In this document: piece by piece, positions 8,862 to 18,136 of the stretch
Position numbering within the stretch: the first letter of the stretch is position 1
Layout of the letters: each line of letters opens with the position of its first letter
NCBI RefSeq assembly: GCF_009767915.1
Contig: NZ_WSRP01000008.1
Location: forward strand, 17,652 to 81,651
Direction: 5' to 3'
DNA: 64,000 nucleotides
Source of the DNA: Parasutterella muris
GTDB taxonomy: Bacteria; Pseudomonadota; Gammaproteobacteria; Burkholderiales; Burkholderiaceae_F
Made by a program: the position numbers and the translations under genes
The notes under the pieces: model-generated
Told to the model about the DNA's origin: nothing
The model's input: the letters and a program-made list of their open reading frames with translations, nothing else
Database searches by the model: none

Positions 8862-9853
8862 TTCACTTTATCGAGCAGATGCAGCATGTAAGCGCGTGTG
8901 CCTTCCTGAACGGACTTAAACTGAACTTCGCACCCGGCTTCACGAAGGTTTGTCAGATCTGCCTGTGTGTAGGCCTGATACTTGCCGACCAGAGCTTGCG
9001 GGAAGGGAATGTATTCGATTTCTCCCTTCATCACGGCTTCTTCAAGTGTGAGTGCGGGTTTGCCGTCGGCTTCGCGCAGTGTGTTCACCACAGTGAGCGC
9101 GACATCGTTGAAGGGCTGAGCGAGACCCGTACCGCAGTTGTAGATTCCGGTGATTTCTTTATCGAGGCAGAAGAAGTTCACTTCCACCACATCGTCCACG
9201 TACACGAAATCGCGCATCTGAGCACCGTTCGCGTAGCCGAGGCAGCCCTCAAAGAGTTTTACCTTGCCTTCGGCGCGGTACTGGAAGAACTGATGGTATG
9301 CGACGGAAGCCATACGGCCTTTGTGCTGTTCGTGCGGACCGTAGACATTGAAGTATCTGAGTCCTGCGACTGGGGCTCTCAGACCGTACTGCATTTCACG
9401 ACGAAGCACCTGATCAAAGAGATATTTAGAGTAGCCGTAAACATTCAGAGGTTTTTCGTAGCGGACGTCTTCTTTGAAGATGCTGGAGGCGCCGTACGTT
9501 GCCGCCGAGGATGCGTAAATAAACGGGATTCGTTCGCGCTGGCACCAGCGGAATAAGTCCACGGTGTAGCGGTAATTGTTCTCCATCATGTAGCGACCGT
9601 CGAGTTCCATTGTGTCCGAGCATGCGCCTTCATGGAAAACGGCTTCCGGTTTGGCGATCTTTCCGGCTCTGACGAGTTCAATGAATTCGGTCTTATCGAA
9701 GTAGTCGGAAATCCGATTGTCAGCAAGATTAGTGAACTTGTCTGATTTTTTCAGATGATCGACTGCGACAACATCGGTGAAGCCTCTTTTGTTCAGTCCG
9801 GCAACGATATTTGCTCCGATAAAGCCGGCGGCGCCGGTGACAATAAAACTCAT
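8858..9853 (-). CDS. hldD: ADP-L-glycero-D-manno-heptose 6-epimerase
   Basis: NADP-dependent short-chain epimerase that inverts C6 of ADP-heptose, the last step before heptosyl transfer. The 331 residues start [20 protein letters not shown] with the Rossmann GxxGxxG, then FHEGACSDT, the catalytic YGYSKYLFD (Tyr and Lys of YxxxK), the [16 protein letters not shown] block specific to HldD, and [14 protein letters not shown] lies at good distance upstream of the ATG. Second gene of the heptose operon, 15 bp after hldA. Confidence 0.95.
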   Translation of the reverse strand: MSFIVTGAAGFIGANIVAGLNKRGFTDVVAVDHLKKSDKFTNLADNRISDYFDKTEFIELVRAGKIAKPEAVFHEGACSDTMELDGRYMMENNYRYTVDLFRWCQRERIPFIYASSAATYGASSIFKEDVRYEKPLNVYGYSKYLFDQVLRREMQYGLRAPVAGLRYFNVYGPHEQHKGRMASVAYHQFFQYRAEGKVKLFEGCLGYANGAQMRDFVYVDDVVEVNFFCLDKEITGIYNCGTGLAQPFNDVALTVVNTLREADGKPALTLEEAVMKGEIEYIPFPQALVGKYQAYTQADLTNLREAGCEVQFKSVQEGTRAYMLHLLDKVK

Positions 9854-9868
9854 GTTTAGCCTCTTCGT

Positions 9869-10813
9869 TTAGAGATTTGGAAATAGTTCTTCGGGTGTAA
9901 CCGTGGCCGTACCGACTTTGCCGACCACGATGCCGCCCGCCTTATTGGCGATCTTGACGGCGGTGTGCCAATCGTATCCGGCGGCAAGCATGACGCCGAG
10001 TACGGAAATGACGGTATCGCCGGCTCCGGAAACATCGAATACTTCCCGAGCACGTGCGGGAACAGACCAAGCGCCGTTGTCATCAAAAAGCGTCATGCCT
10101 TCTTCACTGCGTGTCAGAAGGATTTTCTCAATATTGAGCTCTTGGCGCAGATTCTGCGCGCGGTTCATCAGATCTTCTTCGGAATTCCATTGACCGACGA
10201 CCTGCGCCAGCTCGTTGCGATTTGGTGTGATCGCGGTGGTATTGGCGTAGCGGGAGTAGTCCGAGCCTTTCGGGTCGACCAGTATGGTTCTGCCGAACGC
10301 GCGGCCTTCAGCGATCATGTGTTTAATGCGGTCAAGTCCGCCCTTGCCATAGTCGGAAAGGATGACAACATCATGGTCGGGGAGAAGGCTTGAAAATCGG
10401 TTGGAGTGCTGTTCAAGTGCGGAAGGAGCGATTTCTGACTCAAAGTCGGTACGCAGCATCTGCTGATGGCGCGCGAGAATGCGCAGCTTCAGCGTAGTGG
10501 TAAAGCCCGCAACCCGATACAGGCAGGGACGAACGCTGCATTCTTCAAGCAGGTCCATGATCTTATTGCCCGCTTCGTCTTCCCCGATGATTGCCAGAAG
10601 GGACGTCCGCGCCTTCAGACTTGCGGCGTTTCGTGCCACATTGGCGGCTCCTCCGAGACGATCTTCGGAACGAGTGACTTTGACAACGGGGACCGGTGCT
10701 TCAGGAGAGATTCTGGACGCGTCTCCGAACCAGTATCGATCCAGCATCGCGTCGCCTACGACAAGCACGGAAGAATTTTTAATGGCGTCTAGGTTAATGT
10801 CCCGAAGTTCCAT
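9869..10813 (-). CDS. hldA: D-glycero-beta-D-manno-heptose-7-phosphate kinase
   Basis: PfkB-family sugar kinase giving heptose 1,7-bisphosphate, the kinase half of the HldE pair. The 314 residues hold VVGDAMLDRYWFGD, RLGGAANVARNAA (PfkB signature 1), and DVSGAGDTVISVLGVMLAAG (signature 2 with the catalytic Asp). It is the first gene of the leftward operon hldA-hldD-gmhB-hldC, so all steps after sedoheptulose isomerisation (GmhA, not in the window) are encoded together. It is divergent from the phosphomannomutase gene, with about 118 bp between starts. Confidence 0.93.
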   Translation of the reverse strand: MELRDINLDAIKNSSVLVVGDAMLDRYWFGDASRISPEAPVPVVKVTRSEDRLGGAANVARNAASLKARTSLLAIIGEDEAGNKIMDLLEECSVRPCLYRVAGFTTTLKLRILARHQQMLRTDFESEIAPSALEQHSNRFSSLLPDHDVVILSDYGKGGLDRIKHMIAEGRAFGRTILVDPKGSDYSRYANTTAITPNRNELAQVVGQWNSEEDLMNRAQNLRQELNIEKILLTRSEEGMTLFDDNGAWSVPARAREVFDVSGAGDTVISVLGVMLAAGYDWHTAVKIANKAGGIVVGKVGTATVTPEELFPNL

Positions 10814-10931
10814 GATTTATCTGTCTTGATACACTTTAATTTGCTGATTTTAGCGCCTTCACTGCGGCCTGAGCTCTCATCAGACCGATTCCGAGATTAG
10901 AATCCTTGTATCACCGTTAGGGAACATACAA

Positions 10932-12317
10932 ATGACTGAAAAAATTTCACGCTCTATATTCAAGGCATATGACATCCGAGGCATTGTTGACAAGACACTT
11001 ACCGAGGAGGCCTGCGAGCAGATCGGTCAGGCGCTTGGAACGCTTGCCCATGAGAAAAAAGTTGAAAAAATTTGTGTCGGCAGAGACGGCAGACTCAGCG
11101 GCCCAAGGCTTCAGAAGGCTTTGATTAAAGGAATTCGCAAGGCCGGAGTCGGTGTTTATGACATCGGAGCGGTTCCAACACCGGTACTCTACTTCAGCAC
11201 GGTTTACCTGAATACAGGAAGCGGCGTGGCGATTACCGGCAGTCACAATCCTCCCGAGTACAACGGTCTGAAAATGATGCTTGCAGGCGAGACGCTCTTT
11301 GGAGACGGTATCGCTGCTTTATATGACCGCATCGTCAGCGGCGACCTCTACACGGCTTTGAACGAAGGCTCTTACAAAGAAGTGGATGTTGTTCCCGCCT
11401 ATATTGAAAAGATTCTTTCCGATGTAAAACTTTCCCGTCCGATCAAAGTCGCGGTGGATGCGGGCAACGGTATTGCCGGTCCTCTTGCGGTGAAACTCTT
11501 AACCAAGCTTGGCGCGGAAGTCACCGAAATGTTTACTAATGTAGACGGGAACTTCCCGAACCACCATCCGGATCCGTCCAAGCCCGAAAATCTGGTGGAT
11601 CTTCAGGCTCAGCTTAAATCCGGAGACGAAGAGATCGGTGTTGCGTTTGACGGAGACGGTGATCGTCTCGGTGTTGTAGCCAAAGACGGAGAAATCATTT
11701 TCCCGGATCGCCAGGCGATGCTCTTTGCGGGTGATATTCTTGCGCATAAGAAAGGCTCGGTTATTGTTCACGACGTTAAGTGCACACGAAACATCCGTCC
11801 GTTCGTGGAGTCAAGAGGCGGCGTCTGCGTGATGTCCAAGACCGGTCACTCGCTGATTAAAGCGAAGATGAAAGAAGTGAATGCGGATTTCGCCGGTGAA
11901 ATGAGCGGCCATATCTTCTTCCATGACCGCTGGCCCGGATTTGACGACGGTGTTTACGCCGCGACAAGACTGCTTGAAATCGTGACGCGTTTTGATGACG
12001 CGAATAAGCCGCTCAAAGATCTCCCGAACGCGGTTTCTACTCCGGAACTTCAGATTCCGACCGAAGAAGGCGAGAATTTCACGCTGGTTGAGAAACTCAG
12101 CAAGAACGCGAAGTTTGATGATGCGAAGGACATTATTCGTATCGACGGTATTCGCGTTGAGTGGGATGACGGCTTCGCTTTAGCAAGACCGTCCAACACG
12201 ACTCCGGTTGTTGTACTTCGTTTTGAGGCCGACACTAAGGAAGCGCTTGAACGCATCATGAAGCGCTTTAAAGAAGAGATTCTGAAAGTCGCTCCCACAG
12301 CGAAAATTCCTTTCTGA
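10932..12317 (+). CDS. manB: Phosphomannomutase/phosphoglucomutase
   Basis: Alpha-D-phosphohexomutase interconverting 1- and 6-phosphates of mannose or glucose, supplying nucleotide-sugar precursors. The 461 residues are close to AlgC-type enzymes: FKAYDIRG near the N-terminus, active-site GSHNPPEYNGLK with the phosphoserine, metal loop DGDGDRLG, sugar loop GEMSGHIFF (Glu and Ser), and the C-terminal phosphate-binding RPSNTTPVVVLRFE. Substrate preference between glucose and mannose cannot be read from sequence alone. It heads a rightward group with waaC and waaA, and next to galU it fits a role in LPS sugar supply. Confidence 0.9.
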   Translation: MTEKISRSIFKAYDIRGIVDKTLTEEACEQIGQALGTLAHEKKVEKICVGRDGRLSGPRLQKALIKGIRKAGVGVYDIGAVPTPVLYFSTVYLNTGSGVAITGSHNPPEYNGLKMMLAGETLFGDGIAALYDRIVSGDLYTALNEGSYKEVDVVPAYIEKILSDVKLSRPIKVAVDAGNGIAGPLAVKLLTKLGAEVTEMFTNVDGNFPNHHPDPSKPENLVDLQAQLKSGDEEIGVAFDGDGDRLGVVAKDGEIIFPDRQAMLFAGDILAHKKGSVIVHDVKCTRNIRPFVESRGGVCVMSKTGHSLIKAKMKEVNADFAGEMSGHIFFHDRWPGFDDGVYAATRLLEIVTRFDDANKPLKDLPNAVSTPELQIPTEEGENFTLVEKLSKNAKFDDAKDIIRIDGIRVEWDDGFALARPSNTTPVVVLRFEADTKEALERIMKRFKEEILKVAPTAKIPF

Positions 12318-12332
12318 TTTTCACGGCCGGTC

Positions 12333-13280
12333 ATGAAAATTCTGATTGTTAAGACAACCTCCATGGGAGATGTTGTTCATGCGGTACCCGTCATAGCGGA
12401 TATCAGGAAGCATTTCCCGGAGGCGAAAATCGATTGGCTGGCCGAAGATGTTTTTGCGGACATTCCCCGTTTGACGAAAGGAGTAGATGAGGTGCTCGTC
12501 TGCTCTGTTCGCAAATGGAAAAAAAGTTTGCTGAACTCAGAAACTCGAAAACAGATTTCCGCCTTAAAGTCCGCTTTAAGGCAAAAAAAATATGACTTAG
12601 TCATTGATCTGCAGGGCCTGATCAAAAGTGCTGTTCTGGCCTCCTGGACTCATGCTCCGGTTGCCGGTTATGACCGATCATCGATTAAGGAGCCGCTGGC
12701 GAGCTTCTTTTATCACTCTAAATTCTCTGTCAGCCGACAGCTCTCCGCGGTAGAGCGGTGCCGCAGTCTGGCTGCCCTTGCGCTCGGTTACGAAATCCCG
12801 TCTGACGCTCCTCAGTTCCTGTTTCAGTTCACAGAACAGAAGAGTGAAGCGCCCTTTGTCGTTTTTTACTGCAACACAAGCCGAGAGACTAAGCTTTGGC
12901 CGGAAGATTACTGGATAGAGCTTGGCCGAATCATTTCCGAGCGCGGTTATCGAATTCTTCTGCCTTGGGGTTCCGAAGCGGAAAAGTCGCGCGTTGAAAG
13001 AATCAGTCAGGGAATCGGCAGTACATCCTGCGTGCTTCCTAGGATGTCCATCGGTGAGCTCATGAATAAAACTTCAGGTGCAAAAGCGGTTGTCGGATTG
13101 GATACCGGGATGACGCATCTGTCGTCCGCGATGGGTATTCCGACGGTAGGCATCTTTCGTGATTATCCGATAGAGCTCGTGCCGCTTATGGGAGAAGCGA
13201 AGAAGAAAGCGCTTGGCGGCGTTGGAAGCTGCCCGAGCATTGAGAAGGTGGCTGAAGCTTTTGAAGAGGTGCTGTCATGA
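12333..13280 (+). CDS. waaC: LPS heptosyltransferase I
   Basis: GT9 glycosyltransferase that adds the first heptose to Kdo2-lipid A on the inner face of the inner membrane. The 315-residue protein begins MKILIVKTTSMGDVVHAVPV, the typical WaaC N-terminus with the GD motif, has KYDLVIDLQGLIKSA in the first Rossmann domain, and KAVVGLDTGMTHLSSAMGIP in the second, where the donor sugar is held. It lies 15 bp after the phosphomannomutase gene, and its stop overlaps the waaA start. It could be mistaken for WaaF, but the DLQG and DTGMTHLSSA motifs favour WaaC. Confidence 0.9.
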   Translation: MKILIVKTTSMGDVVHAVPVIADIRKHFPEAKIDWLAEDVFADIPRLTKGVDEVLVCSVRKWKKSLLNSETRKQISALKSALRQKKYDLVIDLQGLIKSAVLASWTHAPVAGYDRSSIKEPLASFFYHSKFSVSRQLSAVERCRSLAALALGYEIPSDAPQFLFQFTEQKSEAPFVVFYCNTSRETKLWPEDYWIELGRIISERGYRILLPWGSEAEKSRVERISQGIGSTSCVLPRMSIGELMNKTSGAKAVVGLDTGMTHLSSAMGIPTVGIFRDYPIELVPLMGEAKKKALGGVGSCPSIEKVAEAFEEVLS

Positions 13281-14632
13281 TGATTCCGCGTCCTGTTTAC
13301 AGTGCGCTTTTGTATATAGCGGCGCCTTTTGCGATGTTTTATCTTTCCAAGCGCGCAAAGAAGCAGCCGGAGTATTCCGAGCATTGGGATGAGCGCTTTG
13401 GAACGGCCCATTATCCCCCGGTCACGCCGGGCCGCACGCGCATCTGGATTCACGCGGTATCCGTGGGCGAGACAAGAGCGACATTTTCCCTTGTGGAAAG
13501 TATTCTCCGAAAGTGGCCTCAGGTTGACGTTTTATATACTCATATGACGCCGACCGGCAGAGAGGTTAGTAAACAATTCGGCAAGAAATTCGGCTCCCGC
13601 ATTAGTCAGGTCTATCTGCCTTATGACACGCCGGCCGCGATGAGAAAATTTATTCGTCAGACTCAGCCCTCGCTTTGTCTGCTGATGGAAACAGAGGTTT
13701 GGCCAAACCTGACATATACGGCAAAGCAGGCAGGGCTGCCTGTTGTGCTGGCAAACGCGCGCCTGTCTCAGCAGTCTTTAGATAAAGGTAAAAAGGTCGG
13801 CAGTCTGATTCGTGACGCGATGTCGCGTCTGACACTGACGCTTGCTCAATCGGAAGAAGATGCGGCCAGACTGAAGGAAGCCGGATGCCGAGAGGTTAGA
13901 GTACTCGGCAATCTGAAATTTGATTACGAGCCCAATCCTGTACATGTGCGCACCGGACGAGAGATTAGAAAGCTCTCCGAGCGCAAAATTCTGACCTTTG
14001 CGAGTTCTCGCGATGGCGAGGAAGCAAGCATGCTTTCCGCGCTTAAGGAAGCGAAAGCGAACGGTCGGCTCAAAGACACGGTTTTCCTTTTGATTCCCCG
14101 TCATCCCCAGCGCTTTGGAGAGGTGCTGGAACTCATTCGAAAATCGGGCTTCACAGTAGAAAAACGGTCGGATATCCGTGACTGGAAAAAAGTTCTTTCA
14201 CTGAGCGAAGGCCCGGACGTGGTGCTCGGTGACAGTATGGGAGAAATGGCCTTTTACTATGCGCTCTCAGACGTTGTCCTTATGGGCGGAAGCTTTGGAG
14301 ACTACGGATCGCAAAGTGTGATTGAGCCCTGCGCCATTGGAGAGGCGGTGATTGTCGGTCCGAGCATTTATAACTTTAAGTACATTATCGAAAAGGCCCG
14401 TGAAGAGGGTGCGATTCTGAGCGTTCAGGATCTGGGTCAGGCTTTGCAGCGCGCTGACGAGCTTCTCTCGGACAGCGGTAAAGCGGCTTCGGTTGGCGCT
14501 GCGGCGGCCAAATTCGCGCAGGTCCAAAGAGGTGCGGCTGAGCGGACGATCGCGGTGATCGATGAGCTTATGGCGCAGAAGAAAGATACGAATCTTAATA
14601 AATTCAATGCAGAAACAATGGAGAAGAAATGA
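13277..14632 (+). CDS. waaA: 3-deoxy-D-manno-octulosonic acid transferase
   Basis: Kdo transferase acting on lipid IVA at the inner membrane. The 451 residues show an N-terminal hydrophobic anchor, IWIHAVSVGET (GT30 N-terminal motif), YLPYDTP, METEVWPNL with the catalytic Glu region, FASSRDGEEA, LIPRHPQRF, and the C-terminal GGSFGDYGSQSVIEP nucleotide-binding block. The length, somewhat above the usual ~425, comes from a C-terminal tail. It overlaps waaC at its start and thiD at its end (ATGA both times), so three unrelated steps are translationally chained. Confidence 0.94.
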   Translation: MMIPRPVYSALLYIAAPFAMFYLSKRAKKQPEYSEHWDERFGTAHYPPVTPGRTRIWIHAVSVGETRATFSLVESILRKWPQVDVLYTHMTPTGREVSKQFGKKFGSRISQVYLPYDTPAAMRKFIRQTQPSLCLLMETEVWPNLTYTAKQAGLPVVLANARLSQQSLDKGKKVGSLIRDAMSRLTLTLAQSEEDAARLKEAGCREVRVLGNLKFDYEPNPVHVRTGREIRKLSERKILTFASSRDGEEASMLSALKEAKANGRLKDTVFLLIPRHPQRFGEVLELIRKSGFTVEKRSDIRDWKKVLSLSEGPDVVLGDSMGEMAFYYALSDVVLMGGSFGDYGSQSVIEPCAIGEAVIVGPSIYNFKYIIEKAREEGAILSVQDLGQALQRADELLSDSGKAASVGAAAAKFAQVQRGAAERTIAVIDELMAQKKDTNLNKFNAETMEKK

Positions 14633-15450
14633 TGCAGACTCAGCATCCTACCGTTCTGACTATCGCAGGTGTTGACCCTTCAGGCGGCGCCGGTATTCTT
14701 GCTGATATTAAAACGATGAGCTCTCTTGGTGCCTATGCGACGGGTGTTGTCACAGCGGTGACTGCGCAGAACACCGTCGGAGTTCAAGGGGCGCTTCCGA
14801 TCCCTACCGATTTTGTAGTGCGTCAAATTGATACGCTTTTTGAAGATGTCCACATTGACTCTGTAAAAATCGGGATGCTTTTTGATTCGAATCTGATTCG
14901 AGCGATTGCGGAACGTCTTCGTTACTGGAAGCCGCGCTTTATCGTCCTTGATCCGGTGATGGTGGCTAAGAGCGGCGATGCGCTGCTGACAAGAGAAGCG
15001 ATTTCCACACTGAGAGAGGAACTTCTTCCGATTTCCACAATCATTACGCCGAATCTTCCGGAGGCGGCAGAGCTTCTTCAGGCGGTTGATATTACGGATG
15101 ATGATCAGATGGAAGAGGCTGCCAATGATCTTTGGAAGATGAAGGGCTGCACCGGCTGGGTCTATCTCAAAGGCGGTCATCAGGAGAATGTGGATCATTC
15201 GATGGATTTGCTTTATGACGGTCGCCACATGATTCGCTACAGCGCTGAGAGAACGAATACGAAGAACACACACGGGACCGGCTGTGCGCTGTCTTCGGCA
15301 TTAGCGGCGCTCCTTCCGGTTTCTTCCGATATTCCAATGGCGGCAAGAGAAGCCAAGCGTTACATTACTCAGGCGATCATTCATGCGGACGAACTGCACA
15401 TCGGTCACGGTCACGGACCGGTGCATCATTTCTACGCTCAGTGGAGATAG
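14629..15450 (+). CDS. thiD: Hydroxymethylpyrimidine/phosphomethylpyrimidine kinase
   Basis: Ribokinase-fold kinase that phosphorylates HMP twice for thiamine synthesis. The 273 residues show TIAGVDPSGGAGILADIKTM at the N-terminus, VTAQNTVGVQG, KIGMLFD, VLDPVMVAKSGDALL, TPNLPEAAEL, and NTHGTGCALSSALAALL with the catalytic Asp position replaced by the usual Cys-containing GTGC loop. The start overlaps the waaA stop. No other thiamine gene is near, and no thiamine riboswitch precedes it, as expected for an internal operon gene. Confidence 0.93.
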   Translation: MMQTQHPTVLTIAGVDPSGGAGILADIKTMSSLGAYATGVVTAVTAQNTVGVQGALPIPTDFVVRQIDTLFEDVHIDSVKIGMLFDSNLIRAIAERLRYWKPRFIVLDPVMVAKSGDALLTREAISTLREELLPISTIITPNLPEAAELLQAVDITDDDQMEEAANDLWKMKGCTGWVYLKGGHQENVDHSMDLLYDGRHMIRYSAERTNTKNTHGTGCALSSALAALLPVSSDIPMAAREAKRYITQAIIHADELHIGHGHGPVHHFYAQWR

Positions 15451-15485
15451 TTTTACAAATAATTACATAGAAAAAGACTCTCGAC

Positions 15486-15514
15486 TTGCCGAAGTTGAAT
15501 TTCGTGTGTAATAT
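15486..15514 (+). promoter_or_regulatory. Sigma-70 promoter of tRNA-Met
   Basis: TTGCCG (15486-15491), a 17-bp spacer and TAATAT (15509-15514), 30 bp before the mature tRNA. The -10 box overlaps an inverted repeat TTGAAT...ATTCAA. Confidence 0.65.
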
Positions 15515-15543
15515 TCAACCTCCTAACGAAACAGCGTTAGCAC

Positions 15544-15620
15544 GGCGAATTAGCTCAGTTGGTTAGAGCAGAGGAATCATAATCCTTGTGTCCGGGGTTC
15601 AAGTCCCTGATTCGCCACCA
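15544..15620 (+). tRNA. tRNA-Met (CAT anticodon), probably elongator
   Basis: Full cloverleaf: acceptor GGCGAAT/ATTCGCC, D arm GCTC...GAGC, anticodon stem GAGGA/TCCTT with loop ATCATAA (anticodon CAT), T arm with GGTTCAAGTCC, discriminator A and encoded CCA at 15618-15620. The first acceptor pair G-C excludes the initiator type. A CAT anticodon could also be tRNA-Ile2 whose C34 is changed to lysidine; the body resembles betaproteobacterial elongator Met. Confidence 0.92.
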
Positions 15621-15627
15621 GATACCC

Positions 15628-15661
15628 ATCCGAGAGCCAAAAAGCTCTCGGATATTTTTTT
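15628..15661 (+). terminator. Intrinsic terminator of tRNA-Met
   Basis: ATCCGAGAGC (15628-15637) and GCTCTCGGAT (15644-15653) form a perfect 10-bp stem around CAAAAA, followed by A and seven T. Confidence 0.9.
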
Positions 15662-15737
15662 GTCCGAACCAATAAATACGGGGCTTTTGCGGTTTTTCCC
15701 TGCTGTATCTCTACGACGCTTAACGGCCCCCAATGGG

Positions 15738-15797
15738 GTTTTATTGACGTATAGATATACGTACAGCAAAACCAAGGGAAGTTTTATAGACGTACAG
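15738..15797 (+). repeat. Three clustered ACGTA(T/C)AG motifs between tRNA-Met and apaH
   Basis: ACGTATAG at 15747 and ACGTACAG at 15759 and 15790. The first and third sit in a longer direct repeat GTTTTAT(T/A)GACGTA, 43 bp apart. The first two also form a near-perfect palindrome, ACGTATA-GA-TATACGT (15747-15762). The 15662-15880 stretch holds no convincing gene; the repeats look like protein-binding sites or arm sites, which is inference. Confidence 0.5.
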
Positions 15798-15880
15798 AAG
15801 ACCGATATTTTGTTTTTAGGGCGCTAGGCAAAACCGGATCAGACCGGGTATGAGCGCGCCGACACTTATCGGAGAATGGA

Positions 15881-16693
15881 TTGAAAACTTTTGCAATCGG
15901 AGATGTTCACGGCTGTTTTGATACGCTGAACCTGCTGCTCGAGAAGCTGCCTGTTCAGCGTCGTCTTATTTTCATCGGCGATATCATCAATCGCGGTCCG
16001 AAGTCTTTGGAGACGATCCGGGCCGTGATGCGCATGAAGAACGCCGAATGCCTGCTCGGTAATCACGAACTGCATTTCCTTGCGGTCTGCGCAGGTCAAA
16101 GAAAACTTTCTCCAAGCGATACGCTTGACCCGATTCTTCAGGCCCCGGATTTGGATGAAATCATCGATTGGCTTCGTCACCGCCCGATGGCGCTCTACGA
16201 CAAGGGTTTCCTCTGCGTTCATGCCGCAGTGCATCATTCATGGAGCGTGAAGGACTGTCTGAAGCAGGCTTCCAGAGTTGAGGAGTTCCTTCGCTCCGAT
16301 AAGTGGGAAGCTGAAATCGGTCAAATTTTCGGTAAACAGCAGTGGGAGAAGGGTCTGAAGGGACTTGATCGGCTCAGAGCGATCGTGAATGTGCTGACGC
16401 GTACGCGTTATCTGAATGAAGACGGTACGATGGATTTCAGTCAGAAACTTTCACCGGGAGACACGCCGGCGCAGTTCATTCCCTGGTTTAACTACCCCGG
16501 CCGCAAAACCGAAAAAGATCCAATCGTCTTCGGGCACTGGTCGACTTTGGGGGAGACCGACTGCCCCAATATTTATCCGCTGGATACCGGATGCCTCTGG
16601 GGCGGGAGCCTTAGCGCGATGAAACTTTCAAAGCATCCCATATACATCCGGGAGAAGGCGCCGCTCTACCGCTCTCCTAAGTCGGAAGTGTAA
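15881..16693 (+). CDS. apaH: Bis(5'-nucleosyl)-tetraphosphatase, symmetrical
   Basis: Metallophosphatase that splits Ap4A into two ADP. The 270 residues match ApaH length and carry the metal-site motifs in order: FAIGDVHGCFDTL, FIGDIINRGPKSLET (usual GDLVNRGP), LLGNHELHFLAV, VHAAVHHSW, VFGHWSTLG, and LDTGCLWGGSL. The start is a TTG at 15881, the first codon of the conserved MKTFAIGDVHGC; GGAG lies eight bases upstream and no in-frame ATG fits. It appears to be a single-gene unit between the tRNA and the miaB cluster. Confidence 0.93.
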   Translation: MKTFAIGDVHGCFDTLNLLLEKLPVQRRLIFIGDIINRGPKSLETIRAVMRMKNAECLLGNHELHFLAVCAGQRKLSPSDTLDPILQAPDLDEIIDWLRHRPMALYDKGFLCVHAAVHHSWSVKDCLKQASRVEEFLRSDKWEAEIGQIFGKQQWEKGLKGLDRLRAIVNVLTRTRYLNEDGTMDFSQKLSPGDTPAQFIPWFNYPGRKTEKDPIVFGHWSTLGETDCPNIYPLDTGCLWGGSLSAMKLSKHPIYIREKAPLYRSPKSEV

Positions 16694-16717
16694 TAATTTC
16701 TTTAAGAATCTTTGCGT

Positions 16718-16772
16718 TAGAATAGCCGTCCTCATAGAATTTCATTTCTATGAGTGCGTCTTTTTGTACGCA
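16718..16772 (+). promoter_or_regulatory. Candidate miaB promoter with two leader hairpins
   Basis: A TAGAAT -10 box (16718-16723) would start transcription about where a perfect 9-bp hairpin begins (CTCATAGAA/TTCTATGAG, 16731-16754). A second hairpin, TGCGT/ACGCA (16755-16772), follows. The first hairpin could instead be the apaH terminator, though its T run lies inside the second hairpin. Confidence 0.4.
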
Positions 16773-16810
16773 TAACTTATTTTTATTTCTACCGCCACCG
16801 GACATAAACC

Positions 16811-18136
16811 GTGAACGCGAAAAAAATTTATTTAAAGACTTTTGGCTGCCAGATGAATGAATATGATTCCGGCAAAATCGCTGACATCGCCAAAGCAGCA
16901 CAGGGCTATCAGGTTACAGACAACATCGAAGAAGCGGACCTGATTGTTTTCAACACATGCTCCATTCGAGAAAAAGCTCAGGAGAAAGTTTTCTCAGATC
17001 TTGGACGCGCCCGTGAAATCAAAAAATTAAAACCCGGGCTGAAAATTGCCGTCGGAGGGTGTGTTGCAAGCCAGGAAGGCGGGAACATCATTCGTCGCGC
17101 GCCTTATGTGGACGTCGTTTTCGGACCTCAGACCCTGCACCGCCTGCCGGAACTTCTGAAAAAGAATGAACAGGAGCATCGTCCTCAGGTAGACATCAGT
17201 TTCCCGGAAATCGAAAAATTTGACCATCTGCCCGCACCGACTTCGGAAGCGGCCACTGCGTTTGTCTCCATCATGGAAGGCTGCAGCAAATACTGTTCCT
17301 ACTGCGTCGTGCCTTATACCCGCGGTGAAGAGTTCTCACGTCCTCTCGAAGACGTTCTGCTTGAAGTCGCGCAGCTGGCAGAGCAAGGCGTCAAAGAAGT
17401 GACGCTTCTCGGACAGAATGTGAACGCCTACCGCGGAGAAGGTCCCGACGGAGAGATCGTCGACTTTGCCCTGCTTCTTGAGTACGTCTCGGAAATTGAG
17501 GGTATTGAACGAATCCGCTATACCACTTCTCATCCGAAAGAATTCACGAATCGCCTTGTCGAGGCTTACGCAAAGCTTCCTAAATTGGCCAATCACGTGC
17601 ATCTGCCGGTGCAGGCAGGCAGCGACCGTGTGCTTGCCGGTATGAAACGCGGCTATACCATCCTTGAATACAAGTCGATTGTGCGCAAGCTCCGCGCGGT
17701 GCGCCCCGACATTAGTATCGCGACAGACTTCATTGTCGGCTTCCCCAATGAGACAGAGGAAGATTTTGAGAAAACAATGAAGCTCATTCAGGACGTCAAA
17801 TTCGACGCAAGCTTCTCGTTTGTTTACTCCAAGCGCCCGGGAACACCTGCGGCCGACATGCCGGATGACACGCCGCAGTCCGTTAAATTGGAACGCCTGC
17901 AGCGCCTTCAGGCTCTGAATACTGAACATGCTCAGGAAATTTCTCAGAAAATGGTTGGTACGGTCCAAAGATGTCTGGTGGTGGGCGCGGCAAAAAGAGG
18001 TGAAGGAAAACTGTCTGCACGCACCGACAATAATCGTATCGTTACTTTTAATGGGCAGCCAAACCTCATCGGGCAAATGATTAATCTGAAAATTACAGAT
18101 GTATATCCCCACACGCTTGGAGGCGAGATTATTTGA
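16811..18136 (+). CDS. miaB: tRNA-2-methylthio-N6-dimethylallyladenosine synthase
   Basis: Radical-SAM methylthiotransferase that modifies A37 of tRNAs reading UNN codons. The 441 residues hold three N-terminal Cys for one Fe-S cluster (in [19 protein letters not shown] and VGGCVAS), the radical-[11 protein letters not shown] at about 158-165, and a C-terminal TRAM domain after about residue 375. The start is GTG with a weak ribosome-binding site. It opens the conserved miaB-phoH-ybeY-corC-lnt cluster; its stop overlaps the phoH start (TGATG). Confidence 0.96.
   Translation: MNAKKIYLKTFGCQMNEYDSGKIADIAKAAQGYQVTDNIEEADLIVFNTCSIREKAQEKVFSDLGRAREIKKLKPGLKIAVGGCVASQEGGNIIRRAPYVDVVFGPQTLHRLPELLKKNEQEHRPQVDISFPEIEKFDHLPAPTSEAATAFVSIMEGCSKYCSYCVVPYTRGEEFSRPLEDVLLEVAQLAEQGVKEVTLLGQNVNAYRGEGPDGEIVDFALLLEYVSEIEGIERIRYTTSHPKEFTNRLVEAYAKLPKLANHVHLPVQAGSDRVLAGMKRGYTILEYKSIVRKLRAVRPDISIATDFIVGFPNETEEDFEKTMKLIQDVKFDASFSFVYSKRPGTPAADMPDDTPQSVKLERLQRLQALNTEHAQEISQKMVGTVQRCLVVGAAKRGEGKLSARTDNNRIVTFNGQPNLIGQMINLKITDVYPHTLGGEII

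Noticed and set aside
15588..15827. 79-codon frame beginning inside tRNA-Met
   Set aside because: It starts in the tRNA and crosses a strong terminator; no ribosome-binding site. I also looked for an integrase remnant here and found none.
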